A DNA stretch of 64,000 nucleotides from JAZDRH01 sp047470865. Its GTDB lineage: Bacteria > Pseudomonadota > Gammaproteobacteria > Pseudomonadales > Pseudomonadaceae. The stretch is from the NCBI RefSeq assembly GCF_047470865.1, contig NZ_JAZDRH010000002.1, positions 1 to 64,000 of the forward strand, read 5' to 3'. Each line of letters begins with the position of its first letter. The first letter of the stretch is position 1. The notes beneath the pieces were generated by a model. The model worked only from the letters and a program-made list of their open reading frames with translations, did not search any database and had not been told where the DNA came from. The position numbers and the translations under genes were made by a program. Of the stretch, positions 43,817 to 52,447 are shown in pieces.

Positions 43817-44641
43817 ATGGAAGGGCTCGGCTACTCTCTACTGCTATTACTTATATTAATCGGCTTAAGCTTTCTCGCCGTTTGCCTTAGTTTTATTCGT
43901 GAAAAAAAGATCACTGCCGAGCAGCAAGCGCAAAAAGCTCAAGATGAAATCTATAAATTTCTAACTGAACAACCTGTCCCCCCTACAACACACCAACAGC
44001 AAGCATGGCTCGCTTTTGGGGCACCTATATTTTTGCAGTTCAATGAACCTCTTAAAGAAGTGCGACCAGAGGTTAGCTTGCTTTCTATCAGTCAATATCG
44101 TCAATTTCTCAAACAACGCTGGTGCATTACTGACAGCGAAAGCGCACAAGTCATTATTGAGCATTTATTAACCTTACAAGATGCTCATCAACTTGACGCG
44201 TTACTAGAACATAAACAACAAGAAGTTCAGCAATACCTTGCTGCATTCACAGCAGATAACGACCCCACCTCATTGGAAGAGGCGAAAAAAACCAGCTCGA
44301 CCTATGCTTGGGATACAGCGCGTGCGATTGCAGTAACACGTTGGTGTTTTTGGTGCGGCTACTTAACAGAAGAAACGATGTGGCGCTATATCAAACAAGC
44401 AGCACAAACGGCACAAACCTGTGGCTTAGGCTCTTGGGTTGATTACTCTGTATCTATTCTTCTTGGGCAAAAGCTATCTGAACCTAAACGCTTACATCGT
44501 AATTTAGACTCTGATTTACTCCGCTTACTGGGTTCGAGTGTTTACAGCCCCCGTACAGCTGACCATTTACCACCTGCACGTGAGTATGAAATCGCTATTT
44601 GGCGTGAGTTTGATTTTATCTATCATGCTAAAGCGTTTTAA
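43817..44641 (+). CDS. DUF1266 membrane-anchored protein, copy 1
   Basis: A 274-residue protein with an N-terminal membrane helix (about 4-25, LGYSLLLLLILIGLSFLAV) and a cytosolic DUF1266 domain in the second half, recognised by STYAWDTARAIAVTRWCF and WCGYLTEETMWRYIKQAA, ending with SWVDYSVSILLGQ. Function unknown; family members (YbeU/YbeR-like) often come in clusters. Similar in layout to the next gene, so a tandem duplication is likely. A GGAG sits before the ATG. Confidence 0.82.
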   Translation: MEGLGYSLLLLLILIGLSFLAVCLSFIREKKITAEQQAQKAQDEIYKFLTEQPVPPTTHQQQAWLAFGAPIFLQFNEPLKEVRPEVSLLSISQYRQFLKQRWCITDSESAQVIIEHLLTLQDAHQLDALLEHKQQEVQQYLAAFTADNDPTSLEEAKKTSSTYAWDTARAIAVTRWCFWCGYLTEETMWRYIKQAAQTAQTCGLGSWVDYSVSILLGQKLSEPKRLHRNLDSDLLRLLGSSVYSPRTADHLPPAREYEIAIWREFDFIYHAKAF

Positions 44642-44684
44642 CCCTGTATGATTTATAGATTTACTGTTTATAAGTCATGCTATT

Positions 44685-45479
44685 ATGAACTTCACTTATC
44701 TTATTATTCTGTTAATTTCTGGCGTATTAGCCATTAAAGTCATCCAGGCCATTTGGCGCACACTATACCGTATAAGACTTAACCACCAGCTTATCGAAAA
44801 AAACCGTATAGAACTCGCTCATTTCAATCAGCAACACCCTTGCCCCACTCTTACTGAATGGCAAAAGCAAGGTTTAGCTTTAGCTGCACCTTATTTTCTA
44901 CATGATGGCGAACCTATTGCGACACTGACGGCAAGTAATCAATCCGCTTATTACAGTCTTAGCAGCCTGCGCTATCTATTAGATAAAGAATGGGAAATTT
45001 TCAATTCAAACTCTGCCCGAACAGTCATTGAACACAAACTAAGTCTTGTTGATAGCTTCCAGCTTGATCAAAAGATGCAGGATGATCCAATACAAAAACA
45101 GCAGGCACTCAAGGCTATTGCTGAAAAAACGGATAACCAACTGCAGATCGAACAACCCGAGCAGCTTAGATCAACCTATGCTTGGGATGTTTGTTTAGCT
45201 GTTGGCTTGGCACGTCGCTGCTACTGGGCTAGCTATATTTCACAACAAGACCTGTGGCATTGTCTTACTAAAGCACTTGCCATCACTGCCAGTAAAAGTA
45301 GCTCTTGGCTGGAGTATGCTTTATCCATTCATTTAGGCTATGTGTTTGCTGATGTAGAGGAGCCTTACCTCTTAAATGAGATTTACCTATTGCTGATTAG
45401 CTATGATGACAGCAACTGTACAACGCTCACTGAGGCTCAAGCATGGCAAGATATTCCTTTTCCAACCCTAGCAGATTAA
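44685..45479 (+). CDS. DUF1266 membrane-anchored protein, copy 2
   Basis: A 264-residue paralogue of copy 1 with the same layout: N-terminal helix (about 2-22, FTYLIILLISGVLAIKVIQ) then a DUF1266 domain with STYAWDVCLAVGLARRCYW and SWLEYALSIHLGYVFADVEE. Shared anchors with copy 1 are RTVIEH-like (copy 1 AQVIIEHLLTLQDAHQLD, copy 2 RTVIEHKLSLVDSFQLD). The two differ widely elsewhere, so the duplication is old. It ends in a 4-base overlap with the convergent DUF1289 gene. Confidence 0.8.
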   Translation: MNFTYLIILLISGVLAIKVIQAIWRTLYRIRLNHQLIEKNRIELAHFNQQHPCPTLTEWQKQGLALAAPYFLHDGEPIATLTASNQSAYYSLSSLRYLLDKEWEIFNSNSARTVIEHKLSLVDSFQLDQKMQDDPIQKQQALKAIAEKTDNQLQIEQPEQLRSTYAWDVCLAVGLARRCYWASYISQQDLWHCLTKALAITASKSSSWLEYALSIHLGYVFADVEEPYLLNEIYLLLISYDDSNCTTLTEAQAWQDIPFPTLAD

Positions 45480-45730
45480 TCTGCAAACAAGTCATCTTCT
45501 GGCAGGTTATCTATTGACTGCAACGGCAAACCTTCTTGCTTTGCTTTTAAAACTCGCGCCTTGCGCTGCTGACAAAGGCGAATCACATCACGCTTTTGCA
45601 CATCCGTAAGCTTTAACCAATACAAACGCTCATCGCGTGAACGAAAGCAGCCTTTGCAATAACCTTTATTATTGGCCTGACAAACCCCAACACAAGGGCT
45701 TGGTATGTCAAAAAACTCAAGTTGCTGCAT
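45476..45730 (-). CDS. DUF1289 domain protein
   Basis: An 84-residue cysteine-rich protein. The DUF1289 signature SPCVGVCQANNKGYCKGCFRSRDE gives four cysteines (quoted as SPCVGVCQANN and GYCKGCFRSRDE), suggesting a metal or Fe-S site. Members are often found near oxidoreductases but the function is unknown. Convergent with DUF1266 copy 2 by 4 bases. Confidence 0.85.
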   Translation of the reverse strand: MQQLEFFDIPSPCVGVCQANNKGYCKGCFRSRDERLYWLKLTDVQKRDVIRLCQQRKARVLKAKQEGLPLQSIDNLPEDDLFAD

Positions 45731-45996
45731 AGGGCTTGCTCTACTAGGAGATTTTCTGAGTATAATGATCGGCTTAACGAAACAAAACCTGTCATTTGGA
45801 AAAACAAAATTAGCATGAAAATATAATATTTTTTCAAGGAACTAATTCCGTTTTTTGCAAGTACAAATCTACAGATTTCACTTATTAATTTTTTAAATCA
45901 ATTTTTAAATAATGATAAAAAAATAACTGTCTGCAGCTAAGCCAGACGTCATCAAGCTTACAGCATTTATGCTCAAAATCTAACCAGCTTACTTGG

Positions 45997-46025
45997 TTGA
46001 TGCTCTCAGATAAATACCTTATATT
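45997..46025 (+). promoter_or_regulatory. Candidate nrdA promoter
   Basis: TTGATG (45997-46002) and TATATT (46020-46025) are separated by 17 bases. A second pair, TTCATT (46029-46034) and TATATT (46052-46057), also 17 bases apart, places its -10 inside the first NrdR-like box and would be the better target for repression. The remaining 45731-45996 is AT-rich with no feature recognised. Confidence 0.5.
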
Positions 46026-46045
46026 GCGTTCATTATTCATTAAAG

Positions 46046-46091
46046 ACACACTATATTGTGTTCCAATTCACATGGAGACACTATATGAATG
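46046..46091 (+). promoter_or_regulatory. Tandem NrdR-like boxes before nrdA
   Basis: Box 1 (46046-46061) reads ACACACTATATTGTGT, matching 15 of 16 positions of the NrdR consensus as remembered (ACACWATATATWGTGT). Box 2 (46076-46091) shares the left half ACACTATAT exactly 30 bases downstream, about three helical turns, but its right half is poor. Paired boxes are the normal NrdR arrangement for repressing ribonucleotide reductase when nucleotides are plentiful. Confidence 0.75.
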
Positions 46092-46123
46092 TGCGACTTA
46101 TTCTTCCTTAAAGGACTCTCACC

Positions 46124-48400
46124 ATGACAGACTTTGATTCTATCCAAGTACTTAAACGTGATGGCCGTAAAGAGCCAATTGACTTGGATAAAATTCACCG
46201 TGTAATCGAGTGGGCTGCTGAAGGGTTAGATAACGTATCCGTTTCACAAGTAGAGTTAAAATCACATATCCAGTTTTACGATGGTATTCGTACTAAAGAT
46301 ATCCACGAAACCATTATCAAAGCCGCTGCCGATTTAATTTCTCAAGAAACGCCTGATTATCAATATTTAGCAGCGCGTTTAGCGATTTTCCACCTGCGTA
46401 AAATAGCCTATGGTGAGTTTGAGCCGCCTCATTTAAAAACCCATGTTGAAAAACTAACGCAAGACGGTCGTTATGATCAGCATATTTTAAACGATTACAG
46501 CAACGACGAATTTGAGCAACTCAACAGCTTCATCCACCATGAACGTGATATGGACTTCTCTTACGCTGCAGTTAAGCAGCTAGAAGGCAAGTATCTTGTA
46601 CAAAACCGCGTCACCAAAGAAGTCTATGAAAGCCCACAGATGCTCTACATCTTAGTGGCTATGTGCTTGTTCTCAAACTACCCTAAAGCAACGCGATTGG
46701 ACTACATTAAGCGTTTCTATGATGCTACGTCACAATTTAAGATTTCATTACCTACACCTATTATGTCAGGTGTACGCACTCCATCTCGTCAGTTCAGCTC
46801 ATGTGTACTTATCGAATGTGACGACAGCCTAGACTCGATCAACGCCACTACCTCTGCAATTGTTAAGTACGTTTCTTTACGTGCCGGCATTGGTATTAAT
46901 GCTGGCCGTATTCGTGCTGTTGGCAGCCCTATTCGTGGCGGTGAAGCTCAGCACACAGGCTGTATTCCTTTCTTTAAACTGTTCCAAGCGGCCGTTAAGT
47001 CCTGCTCTCAAGGCGGTGTTCGTGGTGGTGCTGCCACTTTGTTCTACCCAATGTGGCACTTAGAAGTTGAGTCTTTATTAGTACTAAAAAATAACCGTGG
47101 TGTCGAAGAAAACCGTGTCCGTCATATGGATTATGGTGTGCAATTAAACAAACTAATGTACGAACGCCTATTAAAAAAAGGCAACATCACTTTGTTCTCA
47201 CCGCATGATGTACCTGGTTTATATGACGCTTTCTTTGCTGATCAGGACGAGTTTGAACGTCTCTATGTCAAATATGAGCAAGATGAAAGCATTCGTAAAC
47301 GCTCGCTACCTGCGGTTGAGCTGTTCTCTTTAATGATGCAAGAGCGCGCTTCAACAGGTCGTATTTATATTCAAAACGTTGACCACTGCAATACGCATAG
47401 CCCGTTTGATCCGCGTGTTGCACCTGTACGCCAATCAAACCTATGTTTAGAAATTGCGCTACCCACTAAACCACTGCAAAACATTAACGATGCCGATAAA
47501 GAGATTGCCCTTTGCACGCTTTCTGCACTGAACTTAGGCGCTATTTCCTCAATTGATGAATTAGAAGAACTCGCTGAGCTTGCAGTACGTGCATTAGATT
47601 CGTTACTGGACTACCAAGATTACCCAATTGAGGCTGCACGCAATGCTTCAATGACGCGCCGTACACTAGGTATTGGTGTAATTAACTATGCGTATTACTT
47701 GGCGAAAAACGCTGTACGCTACTCTGATGGCTCAGCCAATGCCCTCACTCACCGCACCTTTGAAGCGATGCAATACTACTTGCTTAAAGCTTCAATGAAA
47801 CTTGCTCAAGAATATGGCGCTTGCCCTGGCTTTAACGAAACCACTTATGCACAAGGCATTTTACCTATAGATAGCTACAAAAAAGATATTGACGCTGTAT
47901 GTGACGAGCCTTTGCATTTGGATTGGGAAAGCCTACGCGCGGATATTGTCAAGCACGGTTTACGTAACTCAACGCTATCTTCGTTAATGCCGTCCGAAAC
48001 CTCTAGCCAGATCTCTAACGCAACCAACGGCATTGAGCCACCACGTGGTTTAGTCAGCGTTAAACAATCTAAAGACGGTATTTTAAAGCAGGTTGTACCT
48101 GAGTTTGAGCGCTTACGTTTTGACTATGAACTACTTTGGCAAATGCCGAACAACACAGGCTATTTGCAATTGGTTGGCATTATGCAGAAGTTTGTTGACC
48201 AAGCTATTTCTGCCAACACCAACTATGATCCTAAGCGTTTTGAAGGTGGTAAAGTACCTATGACGCAACTGCTCAAAGACTTACTAGTTGCCTATAAGTT
48301 AGGGTTAAAAACGCTGTATTACCAAAACACCCGCGATGGCGCAGAAGACGTTCAAGGCGATATGGATGACGGCTGTGCAGGCGGTGCTTGTAAGATTTAA
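46124..48400 (+). CDS. nrdA: Ribonucleoside-diphosphate reductase class Ia, alpha subunit
   Basis: A 758-residue catalytic subunit reducing NDPs to dNDPs. An N-terminal ATP-cone (about 8-95, IQVLKRDGRKEPIDLDKIH) provides allosteric activity control. Active-site cysteines are in SRQFSSCVLIECDD and SNLCLEIALPT, and the C-terminal redox pair is in DGCAGGACKI. Length is near the E. coli 761. An AAGGA precedes the ATG, immediately after the stop of an 8-codon mini-frame (46085-46111). Confidence 0.97.
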   Translation: MTDFDSIQVLKRDGRKEPIDLDKIHRVIEWAAEGLDNVSVSQVELKSHIQFYDGIRTKDIHETIIKAAADLISQETPDYQYLAARLAIFHLRKIAYGEFEPPHLKTHVEKLTQDGRYDQHILNDYSNDEFEQLNSFIHHERDMDFSYAAVKQLEGKYLVQNRVTKEVYESPQMLYILVAMCLFSNYPKATRLDYIKRFYDATSQFKISLPTPIMSGVRTPSRQFSSCVLIECDDSLDSINATTSAIVKYVSLRAGIGINAGRIRAVGSPIRGGEAQHTGCIPFFKLFQAAVKSCSQGGVRGGAATLFYPMWHLEVESLLVLKNNRGVEENRVRHMDYGVQLNKLMYERLLKKGNITLFSPHDVPGLYDAFFADQDEFERLYVKYEQDESIRKRSLPAVELFSLMMQERASTGRIYIQNVDHCNTHSPFDPRVAPVRQSNLCLEIALPTKPLQNINDADKEIALCTLSALNLGAISSIDELEELAELAVRALDSLLDYQDYPIEAARNASMTRRTLGIGVINYAYYLAKNAVRYSDGSANALTHRTFEAMQYYLLKASMKLAQEYGACPGFNETTYAQGILPIDSYKKDIDAVCDEPLHLDWESLRADIVKHGLRNSTLSSLMPSETSSQISNATNGIEPPRGLVSVKQSKDGILKQVVPEFERLRFDYELLWQMPNNTGYLQLVGIMQKFVDQAISANTNYDPKRFEGGKVPMTQLLKDLLVAYKLGLKTLYYQNTRDGAEDVQGDMDDGCAGGACKI

Positions 48401-48406
48401 TACCTT

Positions 48407-48440
48407 GACCGTACGCTTTCGTGCGTGCGGTCATGTGTTT
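48407..48440 (+). terminator. Strong hairpin between nrdA and nrdB
   Basis: A 10-bp stem (GACCGTACGC / GCGTGCGGTC with one G-U, 48407-48416 and 48423-48432) with a 6-base loop, followed after a few bases by a T-rich stretch. It may act as a partial terminator setting the nrdA:nrdB ratio, or as an mRNA processing/stability element. Confidence 0.5.
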
Positions 48441-48471
48441 TTAGTTTCTTCTTTGTTTTAGGTTAAATATT

Positions 48472-49602
48472 ATGTACAGCACTTTCTCGCAAAACGACAA
48501 TGACCAGCTCAAAGAACCCATGTTCTTTGGCCAACCTGTTAACGTCGCTCGTTACGACCAGCAAAAATATCCAATTTTTGAAGCCTTAATTGAAAAGCAG
48601 TTATCATTTTTCTGGCGCCCTGAAGAAGTTGACGTTTCTCAAGATCGTATTGATTACGGCAAACTGCCTGAGCATGAAAAACATATTTTCATCAGCAATT
48701 TAAAATACCAAACCTTATTGGATTCCATTCAAGGTCGCAGCCCCAATATGGCGTTTTTGCCATTGGTGTCCATTCCAGAATTAGAAACCTGGATTGAAAC
48801 TTGGTCATTCTCTGAAACCATTCACTCACGTTCCTATACACATATTATTCGCAATATTGTGAATGATCCATCAGTGGTATTTGACGACATTGTACGCAAC
48901 GAACATATTATTAAGCGTGCCAGTGATATCTCTAAGTACTATGACGACTTAATTCTGCATACGCAGCTTTATTTAAAGCTAGGCACAGGTGTACATCAGA
49001 TTAATGGCAAAACAGTTGATATCAACCTGCGCTCACTGAAAAAGAAACTCTATTTATGTGTCATGTGCGTCAACATTCTAGAAGCTATTCGTTTCTATGT
49101 AAGCTTTGCCTGTTCCTTTGCCTTTGCTGAACGTCGCGTGATGGAAGGTAATGCAAAAATCATCCGCTTAATTGCACGAGATGAAGCGCTGCATTTAACA
49201 GGAACGCAACATATTTTACATATTATGCAACAAGGTGAAGACGACGCCGAAATGGCAGAAGTTGCCAAAGAATGCGAACAGGAATGCTATGACATGTTCT
49301 TGCATGCCGCTGAGCAAGAAAAAGAATGGGCAAAATACCTATTCAAAGATGGCTCAATGATTGGCTTAAATCTAGGTATTTTATCGCAATACGTAGAGTA
49401 CATTACTAACCTGCGCATGGCGGCTGTAGGCTTAACTCCCGCTTTTGATAAAGCTTCACAAAACCCAATCCCATGGATTAATGCATGGCTTGTTTCAGAT
49501 AACGTACAGGTTGCACCACAAGAAGTAGAAGTCAGCTCTTACTTGGTAGGTCAAATTGATTCTGAAGTATCTGTTGATGAGTTAGGAGATTTTGAGCTGT
49601 AA
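48472..49602 (+). CDS. nrdB: Ribonucleoside-diphosphate reductase class Ia, beta subunit
   Basis: A 376-residue diiron-tyrosyl radical subunit. The ligand/tyrosine site SETIHSRSYTHIIRNI matches E. coli Glu115-His118-Tyr122, and the last ligands are in ARDEALHLTGTQH. It feeds a radical to NrdA. It is followed 2 bases later by the ferredoxin gene needed to maintain its cofactor. Confidence 0.97.
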   Translation: MYSTFSQNDNDQLKEPMFFGQPVNVARYDQQKYPIFEALIEKQLSFFWRPEEVDVSQDRIDYGKLPEHEKHIFISNLKYQTLLDSIQGRSPNMAFLPLVSIPELETWIETWSFSETIHSRSYTHIIRNIVNDPSVVFDDIVRNEHIIKRASDISKYYDDLILHTQLYLKLGTGVHQINGKTVDINLRSLKKKLYLCVMCVNILEAIRFYVSFACSFAFAERRVMEGNAKIIRLIARDEALHLTGTQHILHIMQQGEDDAEMAEVAKECEQECYDMFLHAAEQEKEWAKYLFKDGSMIGLNLGILSQYVEYITNLRMAAVGLTPAFDKASQNPIPWINAWLVSDNVQVAPQEVEVSSYLVGQIDSEVSVDELGDFEL

Positions 49603-49604
49603 GC

Positions 49605-49877
49605 ATGCGTATTTTCACAGAGGATACGTTTTTCGATCTTGAGGAGGGTGAAACCCTCCTCGATGCATTAGAACGTACAGGACATTTTGTTGAATACCAA
49701 TGCCGTAGTGGTTACTGCGGCTCTTGCCGTATAAAGCTGCTGGTTGGTAGCGTTGACTACCCTAAACCACCCTTAGCCCTTATTAAACGCGATGAAATCC
49801 TGCCTTGCTGTTGCCGTGTCAAAGAAGACTTAAAAGTACGAGTAAGGCTAAAAAGCAATATGGCTAGTGAGGATTAA
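49605..49877 (+). CDS. yfaE: 2Fe-2S ferredoxin-like cofactor maintenance protein YfaE
   Basis: A 90-residue plant-type ferredoxin. Four cluster cysteines are visible in EYQCRSGYCGSCRIKLL and ILPCCCRV. YfaE reduces and rebuilds the NrdB diiron centre. It sits 2 bases after nrdB, completing nrdA-nrdB-yfaE. Its stop overlaps by 4 bases the stop of the convergent SUKH-like gene. Confidence 0.94.
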   Translation: MRIFTEDTFFDLEEGETLLDALERTGHFVEYQCRSGYCGSCRIKLLVGSVDYPKPPLALIKRDEILPCCCRVKEDLKVRVRLKSNMASED

Positions 49878-50383
49878 ATATAGAGCTTACCTTTGCTATT
49901 AACTAAGTGAATAACCCAGGTTTGAAAGTCAACAAAGTCGGCATCTTCCAACCAATATTCAGGATCCACATCAGGGTAGAAAAAAGCAAAATTTCGCTCT
50001 GCTCGAGTTAAATCAAAACCAGCATAAAAATTATAATTCAGTAAACCGGCACATAATAACAACTGCGTAAAGGGATCTGTGCCGTAGTTTTCAAAAACTG
50101 CTGCCGACCAATGCTGTAGCTTATCTGGGGCCACGAACTCAACTGCCGCAGTGTACTCCCCAATAAACAAACGGGCAGCGCCAACTTTTTGCAAAAAATA
50201 GCAGTACGCTTCGCCCAATTGCACGCCATAGTTTTCTTCAAAAGTTGATATATCGCTAGCTGTGAAGCGTTTTTCACACAAAAATGCATAACTTTCTGTA
50301 GAATCGATGTCTATAGGCTGACCTTGGCTCTGTTCTATCCACTTCGCCAGTTGATTACATGCTTGAGTAAACTCTAATTTCAT
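49874..50383 (-). CDS. SMI1/KNR4 (SUKH)-like protein, function unknown
   Basis: A 169-residue protein whose core, DISTFEENYGVQLGEAYCYFL then QKVGAARLFIGEY, follows the SMI1/KNR4 pattern (a helix with a conserved Tyr-Gly, then a strand). Such domains often form the immunity part of toxin systems, but also occur alone. No toxin gene is adjacent. The ATG at 50383 with GGAG 8 bases upstream is preferred over a TTG four codons earlier. Convergent with yfaE. Confidence 0.6.
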   Translation of the reverse strand: MKLEFTQACNQLAKWIEQSQGQPIDIDSTESYAFLCEKRFTASDISTFEENYGVQLGEAYCYFLQKVGAARLFIGEYTAAVEFVAPDKLQHWSAAVFENYGTDPFTQLLLCAGLLNYNFYAGFDLTRAERNFAFFYPDVDPEYWLEDADFVDFQTWVIHLVNSKGKLYI

Positions 50384-50404
50384 CTGCCACTCCAAGGATT
50401 CTAT

Positions 50405-51253
50405 ATGCTGCGCTTAACTACAGCTATTGTATTAAGTTCACTATTACTTACCGCTTGTAGCCCTTCGCCAGACGCTCGACAGACTGAGATCAGCCATGCT
50501 GATGCTTCTAACAGCCTGCTAGCGGTACCTGCCCCCATGCATAGCGAAGCTTCTGAACCTGCTTCTGCCAACACCTACTTAGCTTACGAGCATTTTGTTA
50601 CTGTTAATGTTCAACGTGAAGCAGCAAAACAACTGCTCGATACGCTTATTCAAAACTGTAAAGCCACTGAGAACTGTGCTGTTTTAGAGTCTGAACAGTC
50701 AAGTGAAGGTTATCGTCTTGGCCGTTTAGTAGTACGTGCACCAGCACCTAGCATTACGCTTTTGCTCAAGCAAGTTCAACAAGGTGGTGAAGTTAAACAA
50801 CTGACCAGCCGTGCTGAAGATTTATCCGGCTCTATTATGGATACAGAAAAGCGCTTAGCACAACTACGCCAGTACCGCACACAGCTAGATGAGCTCGCTA
50901 AACGGGCTGACCATGATGTGAATGCTCTGATTCAAATTCACCGAGAGCTAGCCGAAGTACAAGGGCAAATAGAAGATTTAACTGGTCAAAGTGCCTACTT
51001 GATTAAACGTGTGCAAACCGAGTTACTGACCATTGATATACAAGCACTTAGTCAATACCAAGAGCGCTCGCGCTGGAGTCCTATTAGCTCTGCATTAGAT
51101 GATTTTGTAGAAACCCTTGCCTCTAGCTTTGCCGCTTTTGTTACCTTTATTGCTGTTATTGCCCCTTGGTTAATCATTATTATTCCTGCTATCTGGGGAA
51201 TACGTAAATTATGGCGTCGCCGTAAACAACGCTTAGCCAATAAAACCGCTTAA
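50405..51253 (+). CDS. DUF4349 lipoprotein with C-terminal membrane helix
   Basis: A 282-residue envelope protein. Signal peptide with lipobox LTAC (Cys18), a DUF4349 domain (about 60-215; SRAEDLSGSIMDTEKRLAQLR and LIQIHRELAEVQGQIEDLTG, coiled-coil-like), a membrane helix (about 240-265) and a basic tail RKLWRRRKQRL. DUF4349 proteins are of unknown function. It diverges from the SUKH-like gene and ends at a bidirectional terminator. Confidence 0.83.
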   Translation: MLRLTTAIVLSSLLLTACSPSPDARQTEISHADASNSLLAVPAPMHSEASEPASANTYLAYEHFVTVNVQREAAKQLLDTLIQNCKATENCAVLESEQSSEGYRLGRLVVRAPAPSITLLLKQVQQGGEVKQLTSRAEDLSGSIMDTEKRLAQLRQYRTQLDELAKRADHDVNALIQIHRELAEVQGQIEDLTGQSAYLIKRVQTELLTIDIQALSQYQERSRWSPISSALDDFVETLASSFAAFVTFIAVIAPWLIIIIPAIWGIRKLWRRRKQRLANKTA

Positions 51254-51264
51254 TGCAGATACAA

Positions 51265-51292
51265 AAAACGCCACATTCAGTGGCGTTTTGCT
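51265..51292. terminator. Bidirectional terminator between DUF4349 and yqhA genes
   Basis: A perfect 10-bp stem AAAACGCCAC / GTGGCGTTTT (51265-51274, 51280-51289) with a 5-base loop, between converging genes. The yqhA stop follows directly. Confidence 0.9.
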
Positions 51293-51786
51293 TAATGAGC
51301 GCTACGGGAAATCTTATCCAGATAACCCATCGCAAAAGCAGAGACAACAAACGTCATATGCAATAACATGTACCACATAATTTTATCGTTATCCGTGCTT
51401 TGTGCACTCATAAAAACACGCAATAAATGGATAGAAGAAATTGCCACAATAGAAGCGGCTACTTTATTTTTCAAAGAGCTAGCATCCAGTTTACCTAACC
51501 ATGATAGTTTTTCGACAGAGTCATCTAAATCAATGCGTGATACAAAGTTTTCATAGCTAGAAAACATCACCATTACAATCAAACCTGCCACCAAAGCAAT
51601 ATCTATCAAAGAAAGTGTTACCAAAACCAGGTCAGCTTCTTTCATGGTAAAAATAATGGGAACAATATGAAAAATTTCTTGGAAGAATTTAATGGCTAAC
51701 GCCAACAATACTAGGCTTAAACCAATATAAATAGGGGCTACAATCCAACGGGACGAGTAAAGCACTTTTTCGAGTATGCGTTCCAT
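51292..51786 (-). CDS. yqhA: UPF0114 (YqhA) membrane protein
   Basis: A 164-residue integral membrane protein with four hydrophobic segments, of unknown function. The start MERILEKVLYSSRWIVAPIY and MVMFSSYENFVSRIDL closely resemble E. coli YqhA. The ATG at 51786 is chosen because it matches that start and has a GGAAC site about 7 bases ahead. Confidence 0.92.
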   Translation of the reverse strand: MERILEKVLYSSRWIVAPIYIGLSLVLLALAIKFFQEIFHIVPIIFTMKEADLVLVTLSLIDIALVAGLIVMVMFSSYENFVSRIDLDDSVEKLSWLGKLDASSLKNKVAASIVAISSIHLLRVFMSAQSTDNDKIMWYMLLHMTFVVSAFAMGYLDKISRSAH

Positions 51787-51917
51787 AGCTTGTTCCAATA
51801 AAAAATGATCGGCAATTTTACGCTAGCTACTTAAAACTAGACAATTGGGCAACTCATTTTTTTAGCATTATTCGTCTATTTGATAGCTTTTAGTGCAGTC
51901 AAACACAGCATTAACCT

Positions 51918-51958
51918 GAACAAAGTACCGTGAAAGCAGTAAAACCCTGCCTTTGTTC
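51918..51958. other. Inverted repeat in gene-poor stretch 51799-52447
   Basis: An 8-bp inverted repeat GAACAAAG / CTTTGTTC (51918-51925, 51951-51958) encloses a second GCAG...CTGC pair. Nothing else is supportable in 51799-52447: no large frame, no tRNA and no clear promoter. A GGCACTGTT motif at about 52001 resembles an IS6-family end but has no partner. The stretch may hold a small RNA or be decayed sequence. Confidence 0.3.
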
Positions 51959-52447
51959 CTCTACCAACAAGCGCGCTTAAGGATATTATTGCTACTAATA
52001 GGCACTGTTCTAAATTTATCTGGCTGAATGTGCGCAGCGCACTGTTTTTATAGATGTAATCAATGGCCTTAATCTAGCTTTTAGGTAACGATTTCTGTCG
52101 TCGTCTTGTAGTTATTTGAACACTGTACATCCACTCCTTCCTACAAGGCTGATTTCAACTCCACCAACAAACTAAGCACGCCTTACCTGCTAATAATAAC
52201 CAGCAAATATATGAAAATATCAATCTGTCCGCTCTATTCATGCAAAACAGGATAACGGTCAGGCTATAGGGCTCACTCTACCAAATATTAATGCTCTAAA
52301 TTAACTGAAAAACGGTTGTACCTAGCGGAACTCAACTATTAATTTCTGTAGTTATGATCTCCGACATAAAACCTGTAGGCTTATACATTTATTATAATTC
52401 TATCTTATATTCTAGATGGTAATTTAATATTTTATTTGGTTTAAACA

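Noticed and set aside
51999..52020. GGCACTGTT-like motif resembling an IS6-family terminal repeat
   Set aside because: No transposase frame, no matching inverted end and no target duplication were found; the similarity is short.
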